The position numbers and the translations under genes are program-made. Shown in pieces: positions 27,430 through 39,226 of a stretch of DNA of 64,000 nucleotides (its first letter is position 1; every line of letters starts with the position of its first letter). The notes under the pieces were generated by a model. The model searched no databases and was not told where the DNA came from. It saw only the letters and a list, made by a program, of their open reading frames with translations. The stretch covers positions 21,047,811 to 21,111,810 of the forward strand of contig CM040085.1 in the NCBI GenBank assembly GCA_022496805.1. The letters run 5' to 3'. The DNA is from Pohlia nutans. Taxonomy: Eukaryota; Streptophyta; Bryopsida; Bryales; Mniaceae.

Positions 27430-27645
27430 TATAACACTAGGACAATATTGAGGTCTTTGTGTTTGAAAAATTCTCCTTAGTGGAGTTTAACTCGAATTGA
27501 TGTGATTCAAATTGGGATGGAAAGTAAATTTGATTTCCTATTTGAAAATGTTTTTTACTTTTTATAAAAGTATTTTTTTCATCCTCGGTAGCTCGTAAAA
27601 AGGGACATCGACCATAAAATGGTTGTTCGGTCATTTGGAGGTTAA
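27430..27645 (-). mobile_element. TTAA element, family I, copy I1 (one end defined)
   Basis: On the minus strand it begins at 27645 with TTAACCTCCAAATGACCG and a hairpin ACCAT-TTT-ATGGT. It then shares an interior block (GAGTTAAACTCCAC followed by AATTTTTCAAA and related sequence) with copy I2 at 33095. The distal end is not defined; 27430 marks where similarity to I2 fades. Confidence 0.6.
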
Positions 27646-29724
27646 GCTAAAGGGGGATATCGCACAAGTGGTTGGTAGGCAGCAAGAACTGAAGGATGTG
27701 TTCTCACTCATAACATTCTTCAACAATAGAGTATTGCATCACCTACAACTTGGTTGATCTTTGCTGATACGGTAACTTTCTTTGGAACTAAAATGAAAGA
27801 TTACACTTACCATTCTATGAGGAATTTAGTAGGAGTTAAGCAAGTAAGACAAACTTAAGGTTTGAAAACAAAGAGCATCCAAGAGCATCGGAGAGAATCT
27901 TGGAAACTTTAGTAGGAGTACAAAGTTCAGGGCTTAAGAATGTTATGTGGCCGCATCTCTTTTTTTTCTTTCCATTTCTTTCTTCTTTTCTTTTTTGAAA
28001 AAAAACATTAATATACACCAGTAAATTTTATTGTAATAAATCACTTTACAATATGAATCCTCTACATCAACCAAGTTCAATTGAAGGATGAAAAGACATC
28101 AATTAGAAATTAAAGGATTCTGATCGATCTCTTCTTAGAGCCAAGTTTCATGGATTTAGCAGTTGCCTATGGTAAGAGGAGGAGAAAAGTGGAAATTGGG
28201 TTTGTCTCATACTAGGCCATGAAGTTGTGTATGTTCCATGGACTTGCTTGAAGTGAAACATGAACAAATTTGATTGGTTTGGAACAAATTGTTATAAAGT
28301 CTTGAAACCCTCCATACTTCACAACAACTTCTTCATCACCTTTATTTCAAAAGCTCACTTGAAATGTGGAATTTGGTCCCTTGAAGTCGTTGAATTTTTT
28401 TCTTTTAGTGAGATACTTTATCCATAGAACTTGGCTCTTATAGCATGCCTAGCAGCATGGAAAAGCAGTACCCTAACATTAGGATAGCAGAGATTTAGGA
28501 TAGACACGACCCCAACACCTATGTAGTGTACACCAAAAAACCTTCATGGTAGCCTAAGTTTGGATTCGAACACCATGTACTCCTCTCTTGGCATCCTTAA
28601 TTTTTTGACACTAAACAAGCAATCAATGGTAGTATGGGACCAATGCAATATGGAGAGGAACGAAGATAGACTAGCATTGTATGGAGACAAGACACGTGGC
28701 AGTAACCAACACCCAGTACAGACTTACAATTGTTGCACCAAGTCAATGAAGTACTAGTGACAAGTTTTAAATCTTTTATTGTTGTACTGGTGTCGAATTG
28801 TGGTAGTGTTGTTGGGGCTGACAACGTGCTTCCTCCCAACAAGCTCATACTGAATTCAAAAAACGGCGTTAATGGACAATTAGGACTACATTTTTTAGGC
28901 TTGCTCTTAGGTTTTCACACAAATCCCGACTCAAACTATATCAATCTATAATTTGAATAATTTATCTCTTACAACATTCTTGATAATTGAAGCATAGTCA
29001 CACGACAATGAAAAGATGATGGTAGGCCCTCCACTTCTCTCAAATACTATGACTCAATGCGCATACAACTATACGTAATACTTTAGCGTACACCATTTTT
29101 AACCTTTTATCGGCAAAAAAATGTTTGATATTGCACCGAATAGTGCACACATCATCATACATTGTTGACTTGGTTAAAGAATCTAGTTAGATTATATCCC
29201 ATTCAAAAGTGGGCGGATACTCTCCTATATCCATGCAATTACAATTTTAAGGATGCTCAACCTTTGTCCAACTGTTGTTGCCTATTATAAATTTGAATTG
29301 GCTTTATTCTCTTGGTACAATTCACTATACGCAAACAAAAGCCCTAATTAACTCAGTACCACCCCTTTTTGCATGTTTGTAAGGTGATTCCTCATTGAAA
29401 ATGCTATTAGGCCTTTTGTGACAACTCATCCAAAAAGATATAACTTTCTTATATCTCTTTATAGATCTCTTTATACAGATTTTAATTTGGTTACTAACAC
29501 ATTTTTTTTCTTGGAAGTCAAAGAGATTTTGCTAGAATTGGTTAATAGTTTTAAGCTTTCTTTGGAATGGAAGACGTGTCTAAAAATGGAATAGTACTAT
29601 GATCCCGATTATGATATGATCAAAGTAGCTTTCTACTCAAAATGCTTAACCTGTAAACTTTGTTGGAGCCATATACTTGCATATGGATGTAACTTATCCA
29701 AAATGAACTAAAGTATCACAAAGT
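27646..29724. other. Intergenic sequence, no gene recognised
   Basis: About 2 kb of AT-rich DNA with only short ORFs (for example 28560-28757 plus and 28597-28848 minus) that resemble no protein I know. It may contain decayed transposon sequence, including the undetected far part of element D1. Confidence 0.4.
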
Positions 29725-30387
29725 AGATGAAGGATTTTTATTCCAATTCCTTTTGTAAAGGCTCTTCGTTGGTCATGCTACCTCATCAAGCTAAATTAAG
29801 GTCATTCAATCTGTTTCTGGATTCTACATGGGATCCCAACTACAAAAAGAGTAGTAAAAACAAATCACCATGTAGTGCATTTTGGATTTTTTTGCTTTTT
29901 ATTAGCATGAAATAAATTTAGGCTATGAAAATGAGTTCTCTTGTATTTGAGCTTCTATCACAAAATGAAGCTTACCAGATCTAATTTCTATTCCATTTTG
30001 AATTTTTGGAAAGCTCTAAAAATTGACCATTATATTGGGATTTATAAGTTCGGTAGGTATTACCATAGTGAATTATTCTAAATTTAGATACACTTGATGA
30101 TTTTCATTTACTATACTATTCTTCATTGAATTTACACCTCGAGTAAAAGAATCAAAAGTTTTCAGTACATTATGTAATTGATATGAATTTTCTTCACAAT
30201 CACTTCAAAAATGATAGTTATTTCAAAATTTCACCAAAATTTATGAAAAGTTCATGATTTGTAGTAGACAAATGGCTTCATCTACTAAAAATATAAAGCA
30301 AAATTCTTATCTTATTTATAGTGCCAAAATTGAGTGAGACAAGTAAAGCAAGATTTAATGGTCATAGGCCCGACGTTTAGGGATTAA
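29725..30387 (-). mobile_element. TTAA element, family D, copy D1
   Basis: Minus orientation: starts at 30387 with TTAATCCCTAAACGTCGGGC and can be followed leftward for about 660 bp alongside copy D2 at 60218. Shared blocks include GTAGATGAAGCCA, CTACTACAAATCATGAA, GTGATTGT(A/G)A and CTCATTTTCATAGCCTAAAT. The left terminus is not clear. Substitutions are spread along the alignment, so this is an old pair. Confidence 0.7.
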
Positions 30388-30579
30388 GCAAATGAGCCAA
30401 CTAAGAAAAAAAAAAAATTCACAATTTTAAAAAGTAATTTTGAGTTCAATCCTACCATATTCGGCCGTTAGGGTTGGCAAAAAATAATTGTAATAAAAGA
30501 TGCCCAAATTTTCAGTAAATTATGTGTATGATTATTTTTTATTCGACAAGAGCTGCCGATCTTGATAGCCAAGAATTGT

Positions 30580-31001
30580 AGTTTATAAAAATTTATGCCT
30601 CATTTCATTTTGTAGTGATTCACCCAAAATTTCAAAGATTTCAGTATAAATTAAAGTGCATTTATAAAAGTAAACTCATAAAATCAAAAAACCAAAAAAT
30701 CTTCCAAGATCACTACACTTAGAGTATTACATTTCAACCCATCACAACAAATTTCATGTACAAATTGTCAATATCTTATTCGTAATTGAATTACAAAAGA
30801 ATTTTGAATTTTAAGTCTCAAATTTTATACTAAAATATCAGTGACAACAATCATAGATCTAATCGTATGGATAGAATCAAAAATTCATAATTTACAACTT
30901 TTATTCATATATCAAGTTCAAAATATCCCACTTAGTTACATTTTATAAGACATCTTTGAGATTCTTCAAATTTAGAGAGGGGAGTGGACGTTTAGGGTTA
31001 A
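30580..31001 (-). mobile_element. TTAA element, family C, truncated copy C5
   Basis: Ends at 30998-31001 with CGTTTAGGGTTAA. Reading on the minus strand it follows the C family interior (ATACGATTAGATC, then AATACTCTAAGTGTAGTGAT and CATAAATTTTTATAAAC) but lacks the C right end. Diverged from C1/C2. Confidence 0.7.
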
Positions 31002-31160
31002 AAAGAAAAGTGAAGAAAAAAAGAATGTCGGAGAAAAATAATTAACATGTGTGCAAATGCAACACGTCTTGTTCATCAAACTTAGTTTATGAACAAAGTT
31101 TTTAATCCAAAATATTTTAAATCATGTACTATTCAAGACAATGACAAACCTAGACCTATG

Positions 31161-31934
31161 TTAACTCCTAAAGGACCGTAAGGCCCCCTGGGGGCTTCTG
31201 TGACTAGAAATGGATGTTTTTGGACTTGTTAGGCTTTGAAAGGCGGATTCAACGGCAAAGTGACCCTGGTTGTTTATCTGCACTGAATCTGTCGGTTGTT
31301 TGCGATCTGAAAATGGTGGAGTGTGCGATTTTTAATGAATTTTTGGAGCTGTGGAAGAGTTGTCGAGGGCGGAGACGGGCTGGCGGGGCAGCAGCGCTGG
31401 AACAATCGCGCAGTATGTAAGGTGGCTCAACTGAGTTTAGGGGAGTGTGTCATGAGCCGGCCCCATGGTCCATCCCATGCTCCATACCATGCTCCAAACT
31501 GGGTTGGACATGGGGCAGTAAAAAAAATTCAGTTTTTGGGCCCAATCTCATTGCTTGGAGACTTCGGAGTCCCATATCTTTGTTTCTACACCTCAAAATT
31601 TGACGAAAAAATTCCACATGAGGTCATGATGTTCTTTACATGTGGTAAAAATTTCAGATGTTTTGGAGCACTTTTAAGCAATCCGATTTCAGCATAAGTA
31701 CAAAGTACCCCCTGCCTGAACAATTTTCATCAATCTTCTCAACGGTGGCATTTTCTCAAAAAGTGTGCGATCTTGTTGATCTTTTTTACATAAACAAGCT
31801 ATGTAAGTCTTCTTTAGTTTCAACGGTGCCGATCGTGAAAATTACCCCACACTAATAAGAAATTGAGCTTGCTACAAGAGCTAGTCAAGAAAACAGGAGC
31901 TAAGCTAAAACACCCCCGGTCCTTTAGGGGTTAA
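31161..31934 (+). mobile_element. TTAA element A (774 bp, both ends present)
   Basis: Left end TTAACTCCTAAAGGACCG, right end (minus strand) TTAACCCCTAAAGGACCG: an 18-bp terminal inverted repeat with one mismatch, flanked by TTAA. A near-perfect stem GCCCCC/GGGGGC lies 22 bases inside the left end. Overlapping short ORFs (31214-31420, 31323-31697) do not look like transposase. Its right TTAA is also the left TTAA of B1. Confidence 0.8.
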
Positions 31935-32491
31935 CCCTTAAGCGCCCATACTACATTTGCTTGACCGTCAAACCTCATTACTTTCTTACATTTTAAAATG
32001 TATTATATATTTTTGGTATTTTCCTCATATATTTATTTTTAAACCAATTTACACTGATTTTTTTTCATAATCATTTAAATGAAAATGAAGTTTTATAAGA
32101 TTTTTCATAGTTTTTCTCTTTGTGATAGTCATAGTATTTACATAAAGGCTTAAAATAGTATGAATCTCTTAAGATAAATGTAAATAACAGTGATGAACAA
32201 CAAGGTGTAGATGGCATGCTTTTTGAGCTTACTTAAAAAGAACTTCGATTGAGAAACTTTTCCTGCAGTGTATATTGGAATTTTAGGGCTTTGAGCTTTA
32301 AAGTGTTGTAAAAAGCGCAATTTGAACAATTTTGAAGAACCATAAATTGAACTAGAAAGTAGAAGATAGCTCCCACACTTTTATAGTTGGGACCATTTTC
32401 ATTTGAAATTAGAAACTAGATGAAAATCAATCTTTGATTTAAAATTGATCAAACATGGCCCCACGGGGCTCTTTGCATGGTTAAGGGTTAA
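31931..32491 (+). mobile_element. TTAA element, family B, copy B1 (561 bp)
   Basis: TTAACCCTTAAGCG at the left and, on the minus strand, TTAACCCTTAACCATG at the right, with hairpin GCCCC-GT-GGGGC 23 bases inside the right TTAA. It aligns over its whole length with B2 at 52463 in the same orientation (for example TTTTTGGTATTTTCCTCA and GATGAACAACAAGGTGTAG). Confidence 0.82.
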
Positions 32492-32568
32492 TCGCTTAGC
32501 CAGTCTTGGAAGTCCAAATTGAGTAAAGACAGACTCAATTTGGCAGGGCTTTCATCTTTATGTGGCAT

Positions 32569-32964
32569 TTAACCCCTAAAGGACCAATTTGAAAGCTGAT
32601 TTGTGAAGTTTGATTAGCTCAATTGGTATGCGTTATGATCCTAAGTTTTTGAGATTTATTGTGATGATTCTACTCTTTGTATCAAAGATGGGATGGTAAT
32701 TTGCATACCTAAATGATGTTTAAATTGAAAGATACAATCATGCAATGGTGAAAAACCTAAGTGTGGGCAACACTTGAATTTTTTCACACAATGAGCTATG
32801 CATTAAAATTTTGCACACCATTAGCTAACTCCCCCATACACACGATTGCCAAATCAATTTTACCAAATTTTGCATTTTGGGCCTTTTTTGAAAGTTTCAA
32901 ACTTGGATATGGGGCCAATAAAAAAAGGTGCAACCAACTAAATGTTACTGTTGAGGGAGCTTAA
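32569..32964 (+). mobile_element. TTAA element G (left end only)
   Basis: Begins TTAACCCCTAAAGGACCA, matching the ends of element A. No matching right end was found; 32964 is a guess from the change in sequence after a possible degraded end near 32955. It is separated from B1 by 77 bp. Confidence 0.45.
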
Positions 32965-33039
32965 GCGGTTGAAAATTTTAAGTGCTAATAAATTCAAGTT
33001 GGTTGAATTATCCTACGGTTGAATCGGTCTAAAAGGTTT

Positions 33040-33310
33040 TAGATCTAAAACTATCTGCCTTTTTGTGAGAAAGGGTACTTTTATGAGATCTAAAACTATT
33101 TGCCTTTTCAAACGACCATTCTTTGGTCGCTGCCCAAATCAAATGGACATTCCGGAACCAAAAAAAATGTTTTTGAAAACATAAAAATATTTCAAAATAC
33201 TACATCAAGTCTACTTTCCAACACAATTTGAATTATGTCAATCCGAGTTAAACTCCACCGGGGAGAATCTTTTAAAATGAATCACCTCAACATTGTTTTA
33301 GTCAAAGATC
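33040..33310 (+). mobile_element. TTAA-type element, family I, copy I2 (terminus lost)
   Basis: From 33100 it carries the family I subterminal hairpin CGACCA-TTCT-TGGTCG followed by GCTGCCCAAATC, and an interior shared with I1 (CGAGTTAAACTCCAC). The expected TTAACCC terminus is absent. Just before it, a 23-bp block starting AGATCTAAAACTAT is repeated directly (33040 and 33084). Confidence 0.6.
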
Positions 33311-34237
33311 CTAGTCAAACTTGAATCCAAGATCCCTTCAAAATTTGCATCACTCCCTTGAAGGTCCAGAGAGAGATGCATTGTATGGTATGAAGTCCAA
33401 GCCTTACTCAAGGAGGTCACTCTTTGTATCTTTTTGGGTATCACGTGTGAATAAAGGGTATTAAAAGTACCCTAAGAAATAAAAGTAATCTTTACTATAA
33501 ATACTAACATTTTGAGAATATTTTCGTTTTTATTCCTGTAATCAACTTTGGGCATCTCATATTAATGTAATTTAGTTATAATATTTACCTTCAAAGATTT
33601 ATTTGAACCCTATCTTTATTTGCACGTTGTTACGTAAGGTAGGTGGCCCAGAAACCGCACAAATTTTAGATTTGGCAGGTTCATTGGGGAGTTATTAAGG
33701 GAATCAATCTTGGAAGATGTGCAAAGTATTTAGGAAATTGGACCAATTGGAATAATTAATTTTGGATTAATATTGAATTAGTTATGAATTTTGGAAGGGG
33801 AACTCATAGGTGTACCCAAATCCACTCATCCTAAAATGTACACCATGATTACATAGAAATTTGAGGTTGGAAGCTATAATGTACCTCCTGCTTGGATAGG
33901 TCTAGTGAGCGGTTTAAGGTACTGGGTGGAAATTGGCACACCTACCTTAATATTTGGAAGTAACCTACCCGAGAAGCCATATGGAATTGGCGGAGGCACT
34001 GTGAAACACTTCCGTTGGTTACATTATTGCTACAGTTTGGAATCCGCACATTGGCATGGCTGTTGGAACGACTAGTGGAGAAGCTCAGATACCGTACACA
34101 AACTTGAATTGGCATCAAGCAAGTTCATCACAGCTCCCCCAGTATTGATAGTTGACCTTTATGGTTATTGAATTCATATTAGCCTGTGAAAGGGGCCAGG
34201 ACTTTCCTGATGTGATTGTTTAGTTTGTCGACAATAG
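33311..34237. other. Intergenic sequence, possibly retroelement-derived
   Basis: No ORF or terminal repeat that I can name. Local composition is less AT-rich at 33640-34190, and the text has no partner elsewhere in the window. Confidence 0.3.
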
Positions 34238-34480
34238 TTAACCCTTAAACGACAATTCCTTTCCTGATACCACACCCAAAATCTCTTCTTAAATTCCATT
34301 TTAAGCATGATTTTGTGTTTAATTTGCTTTAGCTTTATTCTAAAGAAGTATAGATCTCTCTAAGGTGCTCGGTTTGGAATTTTAAAAACTCCATTTGATG
34401 CAATGGTGTAGAAGTTATGAGCAAGATTCTCCCAAACTAAAACCAAGCCCGTGGGGCTGGCATTGTTGTTTAAGGGTTAA
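34238..34480 (+). mobile_element. TTAA element, family F, copy F1 (243 bp)
   Basis: Left TTAACCCTTAAACGACAATT; right end on the minus strand TTAACCCTTAAACAACAATG. Hairpin AGCCC-CAC-GGGCT starts 23 bases inside the right TTAA. The left terminus (20 bp) and the sequence CCAAGCCC next to the right hairpin are shared with F2 at 37929. Confidence 0.8.
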
Positions 34481-35502
34481 CTGTCCATCCAAGTATCAGA
34501 ACCACAAAAAAATTCAACAGTGTGAATCAGGGCATTTCTTTTTTCATTTTTCATGAAGTGCCAAAGTGGCAATATAAAATGTTATACTAATGCTCCATAT
34601 TTCAACATTCATCCACATATTGGAAATTGTTTTCATCCACAATCTAGAAATTTCATCCAAGATATTTTTTTAATTTGAAGTTTTCTGGCAAAAAAAGACT
34701 TCTTGATTTCTGACCATTTTCCAGCCAGATACATAACATTCTGCCCACTGCCTTTCCTTCATACACTCTGCTCATCACCTTGAGCCTCCACCTGTCCACT
34801 TAGCTACTGATGAAGTATTATTGGGTGTATAATACTCCACACCATCTACTGTAGAGCCAAGGCAAAGACAGTGCATGCTACCGAATGTTATGTTATTTTT
34901 TCTGGTGCAATCTGGGACTAGTTCGCCCAGAAAAAAATGCCCTGGTGTGAATATGTGATGGGTTGATATGGGCTGGATTCTACAAAAGCTGATATGATAC
35001 ATAGATAACAATACGATTTATTTTAGTACTAGCTGTTGTGGTCCAAAACTGAATGAGTCAGCAGCAGTAGGCTCACATTTCCACAATGTCCAAGGTAGAA
35101 CACATCCTGCAGATCCAGCAGTGGAGTGTATATCACTGGATTATTAACTTACACAAGATGATGAGAATATATTGGTCATTGTGTCTAGAAAAGTTGATAC
35201 ATATCAGCTTTCTTGATACATGCCACTGACTTTGGAGACAAATGATTGCAACTATTCTTTGTTTTATGGCCCGCAATCAATTCTCAACAATGTTGGAATT
35301 AAGTTACTCTAAGGGCCTCCTTCCATCATTGGTAGGAAACGTGTCGTTTTTCACTTACTATAAATGAAAAAGGAATGAAACCGCGCCAAGCACATGGGCT
35401 ATGTAAGTGGTTTTGGTCACGAGAAGATAAAAATATAAACATAATATTCAGCCACTATTCACTATTTCCACGAAGTGGGGAATGAAAAACGATAGGTCTA
35501 CT
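34481..35502. other. Intergenic sequence, no gene recognised
   Basis: About 1 kb with one 78-codon minus ORF (34775-35011) resembling nothing known. 35340-35480 holds a loose inverted pair around TCGTTTTTCA. Confidence 0.4.
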
Positions 35503-35882
35503 ATTAGTGCATGAATGGCCTATTCACACCAAGAAGTTCCAGCACTTGCGTTGCGTTCCTGGAATGTTGCAAGGTAAATTTCGAAAATAATATACAATTT
35601 CTTGCGGTGTCAGAACCTTGTCTCTTCTTGCTTTTGGCTAGTGCATGTGCGTTGGTGGCGCAAATATCTTGCGGCACCCTAAATGTGTTGGAGCAGCTTT
35701 TTGCATGCGTCGGGTTAAAATAAATAAAATTACTGGACCGCTCTATATCTACCAAAAACTTACTTGACAAACTCAGATTCTCCGTCGCACTCGTGTTGGG
35801 TGACTGGTGTGAATGGACCAAGAGAGTCATGGTGGTCATAGATTCCACCGATAAAAAAATCGCAAAGCACTTCCATGCACTA
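35503..35882. repeat. Possible MITE with imperfect terminal inverted repeats
   Basis: Left TTAGTGCATG and right CATGCACTAA, with a second inner pair ATTCACACCA (left) and TGGTGTGAAT (right). The left arm appears deleted relative to the right. Target duplication not found. Opposed ORFs at 35504-35848 (minus) and 35511-35723 (plus) overlap each other and are not recognisable. Confidence 0.4.
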
Positions 35883-37928
35883 ACAGGTAGAGCAATCTAG
35901 TAGATAAAATTAGAAACTCTTCACAAAATAACCAACCACGTAGCCCACTGATGGCATGGTGATGTGGGTGAAATGCAAACCCGCTTTCAACGCTCACTAA
36001 ACATGGGTGGCATTTGGGATCTCATTTTTGTGTCTTTTAGATCTCTCCACATGCCCGATGCTCACAACAAAGCCTCGTTACATATATAAGTGGGTGGGTG
36101 GTTATTGTTGCCCGCGTTCACTGATGCCGGAATCTTTAAAGCACTTTCTTGTGCCTCTCAACAATGTATTTTGGATACACTTTAAAGTATAAAATTGGAT
36201 TTTTAGTATCTTTCTTTCTCAGTGAAAGAAATATATCTCATTAGTGAAATTTCAACATTTTCCATCCTAGAAACCTTATTTTATCAATTAGAGGTACTTC
36301 TACCTTATGAAAATGTATAAACCAAGTACAATATCTCTCTACCTTGTTTCAAGGTCTCGTTTAGTGAAATGGTTTTTGAAAGAGCATTCAACAATCTTTA
36401 AAGAACAATACATTCCAGACTTAACAAGTTGGACTTTTGAAATGGGTGGAGTTTCTCATATGATATTTAAGTTAACCAAATAGAACAAGGGACTTCTATT
36501 TAGTCTATACGGAGTCTGTGCCCCAATAATATCATAATCTAACATGGCTTGTGCACGAACAATTCTTTGGTCCCTTCATGAATAGCCCTTTAGGCTTGGG
36601 GGAACTTGTGGAAACTCTCCTCTAGCATTGACGAGGTCACGGTCACGAGTTCCACTTCCATGGGCGGTGTCAAGGCCTTGCTTTAGATTATTCTCTAACT
36701 CCCCATTGATTAGTTTTGACATCTTTTGAACTAAAAACAAGTTTAAGGTGAGTTGAAGGTTTCTTTCCACTCTTTTTTGGTCGACTCTATTGGGCAAAAA
36801 TATTTGCCAATAATTCTCATAATTCTTTTATTTTTATTTTTAAAAGTCTTTAAATATAAAATTACTCAATTTAATCTAAATATGATCTTTGCTTAGAATA
36901 ATTGGTCTACTTTGTAAAACAATTATTTGGAGGGAAAGTATTTTTTGAAACGTCAATGATCAAAAGATAATTGCACATAGAAACAACAAATCTTATTATC
37001 ATTTTTTATTATTTTAAAATGTACTCTTGTGGAAAGCAGAACTTCCCAAATTGTGTGCCTAGCAAGAGCTAGAATTTGTTTTATATCAATTTATTAAACT
37101 TGATTTTTATCGTCTTAAATAATGTTTAATAAAAATAATAATGGCAACGAATTTTATATAAATGATTGTGCCAACATGCAGGAAACATCTTTGCATACAA
37201 CTCTTCCTTTTTGAAAAAAATCCAAAAGTCATTGTGATGGTGTCATTTTCTTATATTTTCTAAAGTATATTTTTTAACGTGCAATTGGTTTTAAAAATTT
37301 AGATCAGCCCTTGTACCATAAATTATTTTGTACTTTTGAGCGTAATGGTACAATTAGTTTTAAGAATCTTATTCAAGTTTAGAAATATTTATTTTAATAA
37401 AATTAGGATAGGTGCTACTATCAAACAAACATGATTATAGCGTGATTTTTTATATTTTGTAATTCTTCAAAAACTAGGATATGTGCATAGATGCTTCATA
37501 CATATTGGCACAATTGAACTTTTAGAATTCATCATCATTATTTTATTGTTATTTATTATATAAAAAAAAATAAAAAAATAAATAAAAATCACTATAAATG
37601 GATTGTTGTTCTTATTAAACATGATTTTCCAAAATAAGTACAATCAAATAATTGTATCATAGCATCTCGTAGTATGTTATTCCAATTTGATTACAATATT
37701 TTCTATCTTTTTTGGTGTTAATTTGAAATTTTAATTGAATTTCAAGAGAAAGCCTAGCAAAATTAATTAAAAAATATTAATAAAAAAATATGATGAATCC
37801 AACCGTATATGTTTGATCTTCACATCGACATTTACAACTTTGTCTTGGACATCAACTCCATTTCTGTTTTTCATCAAACAATTTATAACGAATCTTTGAA
37901 AACGGTGTTGAAACGGGACGTTAAAGGA
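35883..37928. other. Intergenic sequence, no gene recognised
   Basis: AT-rich DNA, strongly so from 36800 to 37800. A 73-codon minus ORF at 36576-36797 contains KQGLDTAHGSGTRDRD and could be a scrap of a retrotransposon gag, but I cannot show this. Confidence 0.35.
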
Positions 37929-38315
37929 TTAACCCTTAAACGACAATTTGGGTCCTGGGTGGGCAGCCCGGAAAGAATCTAAAAAATTTTGGAATTTTTT
38001 TTTTTTTTTTTTTTTTCAAAAACGGCTCTGCAGTGCACTGCTAGCTAGCACTGTAGCACTGTAGCACTGTAGCACTGCGGCACTGCTGAACTTCAGCTGC
38101 CCCAACCTCAAAACTTGTTCAATTTGATAACTTTGATTGCTTACCAACGATTCGACAATCTCTCAAATGAGGCGAACATTTGGAATCTAGATCGCTTTTT
38201 CAGTAGCTTTCCAACGCAACAAATCTCGCTTGATTTGGTTGAGAAATGAAACTTCTATCTCCAATTATTCCTTTAAACCAAGCCCCTGGGGCCGGGGTTG
38301 ACGTTTAAGGGTTAA
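37929..38315 (+). mobile_element. TTAA element, family F, copy F2 (387 bp) with T22 run and TAGCACTG repeats
   Basis: Left TTAACCCTTAAACGACAATT, right (minus strand) TTAACCCTTAAACGTCAACC, flanked by TTAA. Hairpin GCCCC-A-GGGGC 24 bases inside the right end. Unlike F1 it carries a 22-base T run (37995-38016) and about four copies of TAGCACTG (38046-38078) in the left half. Confidence 0.8.
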
Positions 38316-38549
38316 AGGACATACTAAGCCCAAAGGGCCTAGTTTCTCACTTTTCAAACCATTTTGACCATGAATTGCTTATAATGAATAAATGTTTTTG
38401 TGAGTTTTTTTTAATTTCTATGCATCATCCGTGACAAGAATAGCATGTACCTACATTTTTAAAATGTAAATTGCTTTTACATTTTGAGGCTAAAACTCAA
38501 AATTACTTTACTCTTTCTAGATTACAAGACATGGCCATTTAGGGGTTAA
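38312..38549 (+). mobile_element. TTAA element H (right end clear, left end degraded)
   Basis: Right end on the minus strand TTAACCCCTAAATGGCCATG. The left end TTAAAGGACATACTAAGCCC lacks the CCC run but has a GCCC-AAA-GGGC hairpin, and the bases just after the right TTAA (AGGACAT) repeat those after the left TTAA, so the element edge is ambiguous. It directly abuts F2. Confidence 0.5.
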
Positions 38550-38947
38550 AGGACATGGCCTAATTTAGAGTCACACATGCTTTGATGGGGCATAAAAAGA
38601 GTTTCAAATATTGTTGAATCCTATATCAGTTCTTTCATTTTACCTTACCATACCTTTAATAACCTTTGGTGTGAACGCACTCTAACAAGTGTGTACAATT
38701 TCTCATGTATTTAGTCTCTTGCTAGCTCCATTGGGGCATTTTCTTCTCATTGTAAATTACACGATTTTACTTTGAATTGGACTAATAGGCCTGCATTCAA
38801 GTTTCTGGCGTGAGTTTGGATTGATATATAGTTTAAGATTTTACATAGAATGCCTTACACTTAGGGCTTGTAGTTTGTTTGGTTTGTTATGTATATAACG
38901 TTGAAATCTCCCTGACCGTGTGCTCGCTTGCCTTGTTTTCTGTAGTG

Positions 38948-39226
38948 TCAGAAAAGCTCTCCATAAGGAAGGGTGCATTAAAGTTGTTTCCTCACTTTTG
39001 AATATACAGTGCGAGAGTTATGGATTCTTGAGTGATTTTGTTCACCATAAATTGAATTAAATTATGAAAAATGGAATATGAGAGTTTTTGATGTCATTCT
39101 TAGCATTATCAGAAAGCTCTCAATAAAGAGGGGTGTACCAAAGTTGTTTTGTAATTTTTGGAGTTGTAGTGTGAAGTTATAGATTTTAAATCAAAAAATT
39201 TCACCATAAATTGAATTAAATTATGG
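38948..39226 (+). repeat. Diverged tandem duplication, ~160-bp unit
   Basis: Two direct copies (38948-39065 and 39108-39226), each running from TCAGAAA(A)GCTCTC to CACCATAAATTGAATTAAAT. The end block is identical and the middle is diverged. Confidence 0.65.

Noticed and set aside
28456..28475. CRISPR array or prokaryotic operon features anywhere in the window
   Set aside because: Gene structure, introns and repeat content are plant nuclear; no spaced direct repeats of CRISPR type were seen.
35503..35882. hAT element call for the TTAGTGCATG inverted repeat
   Set aside because: No 8-bp target duplication could be found, so only a generic possible-MITE entry is given.
36576..36797. gag fragment of a retrotransposon
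   Set aside because: Only a weak resemblance over 70 codons, with no zinc knuckle, protease or LTR nearby.
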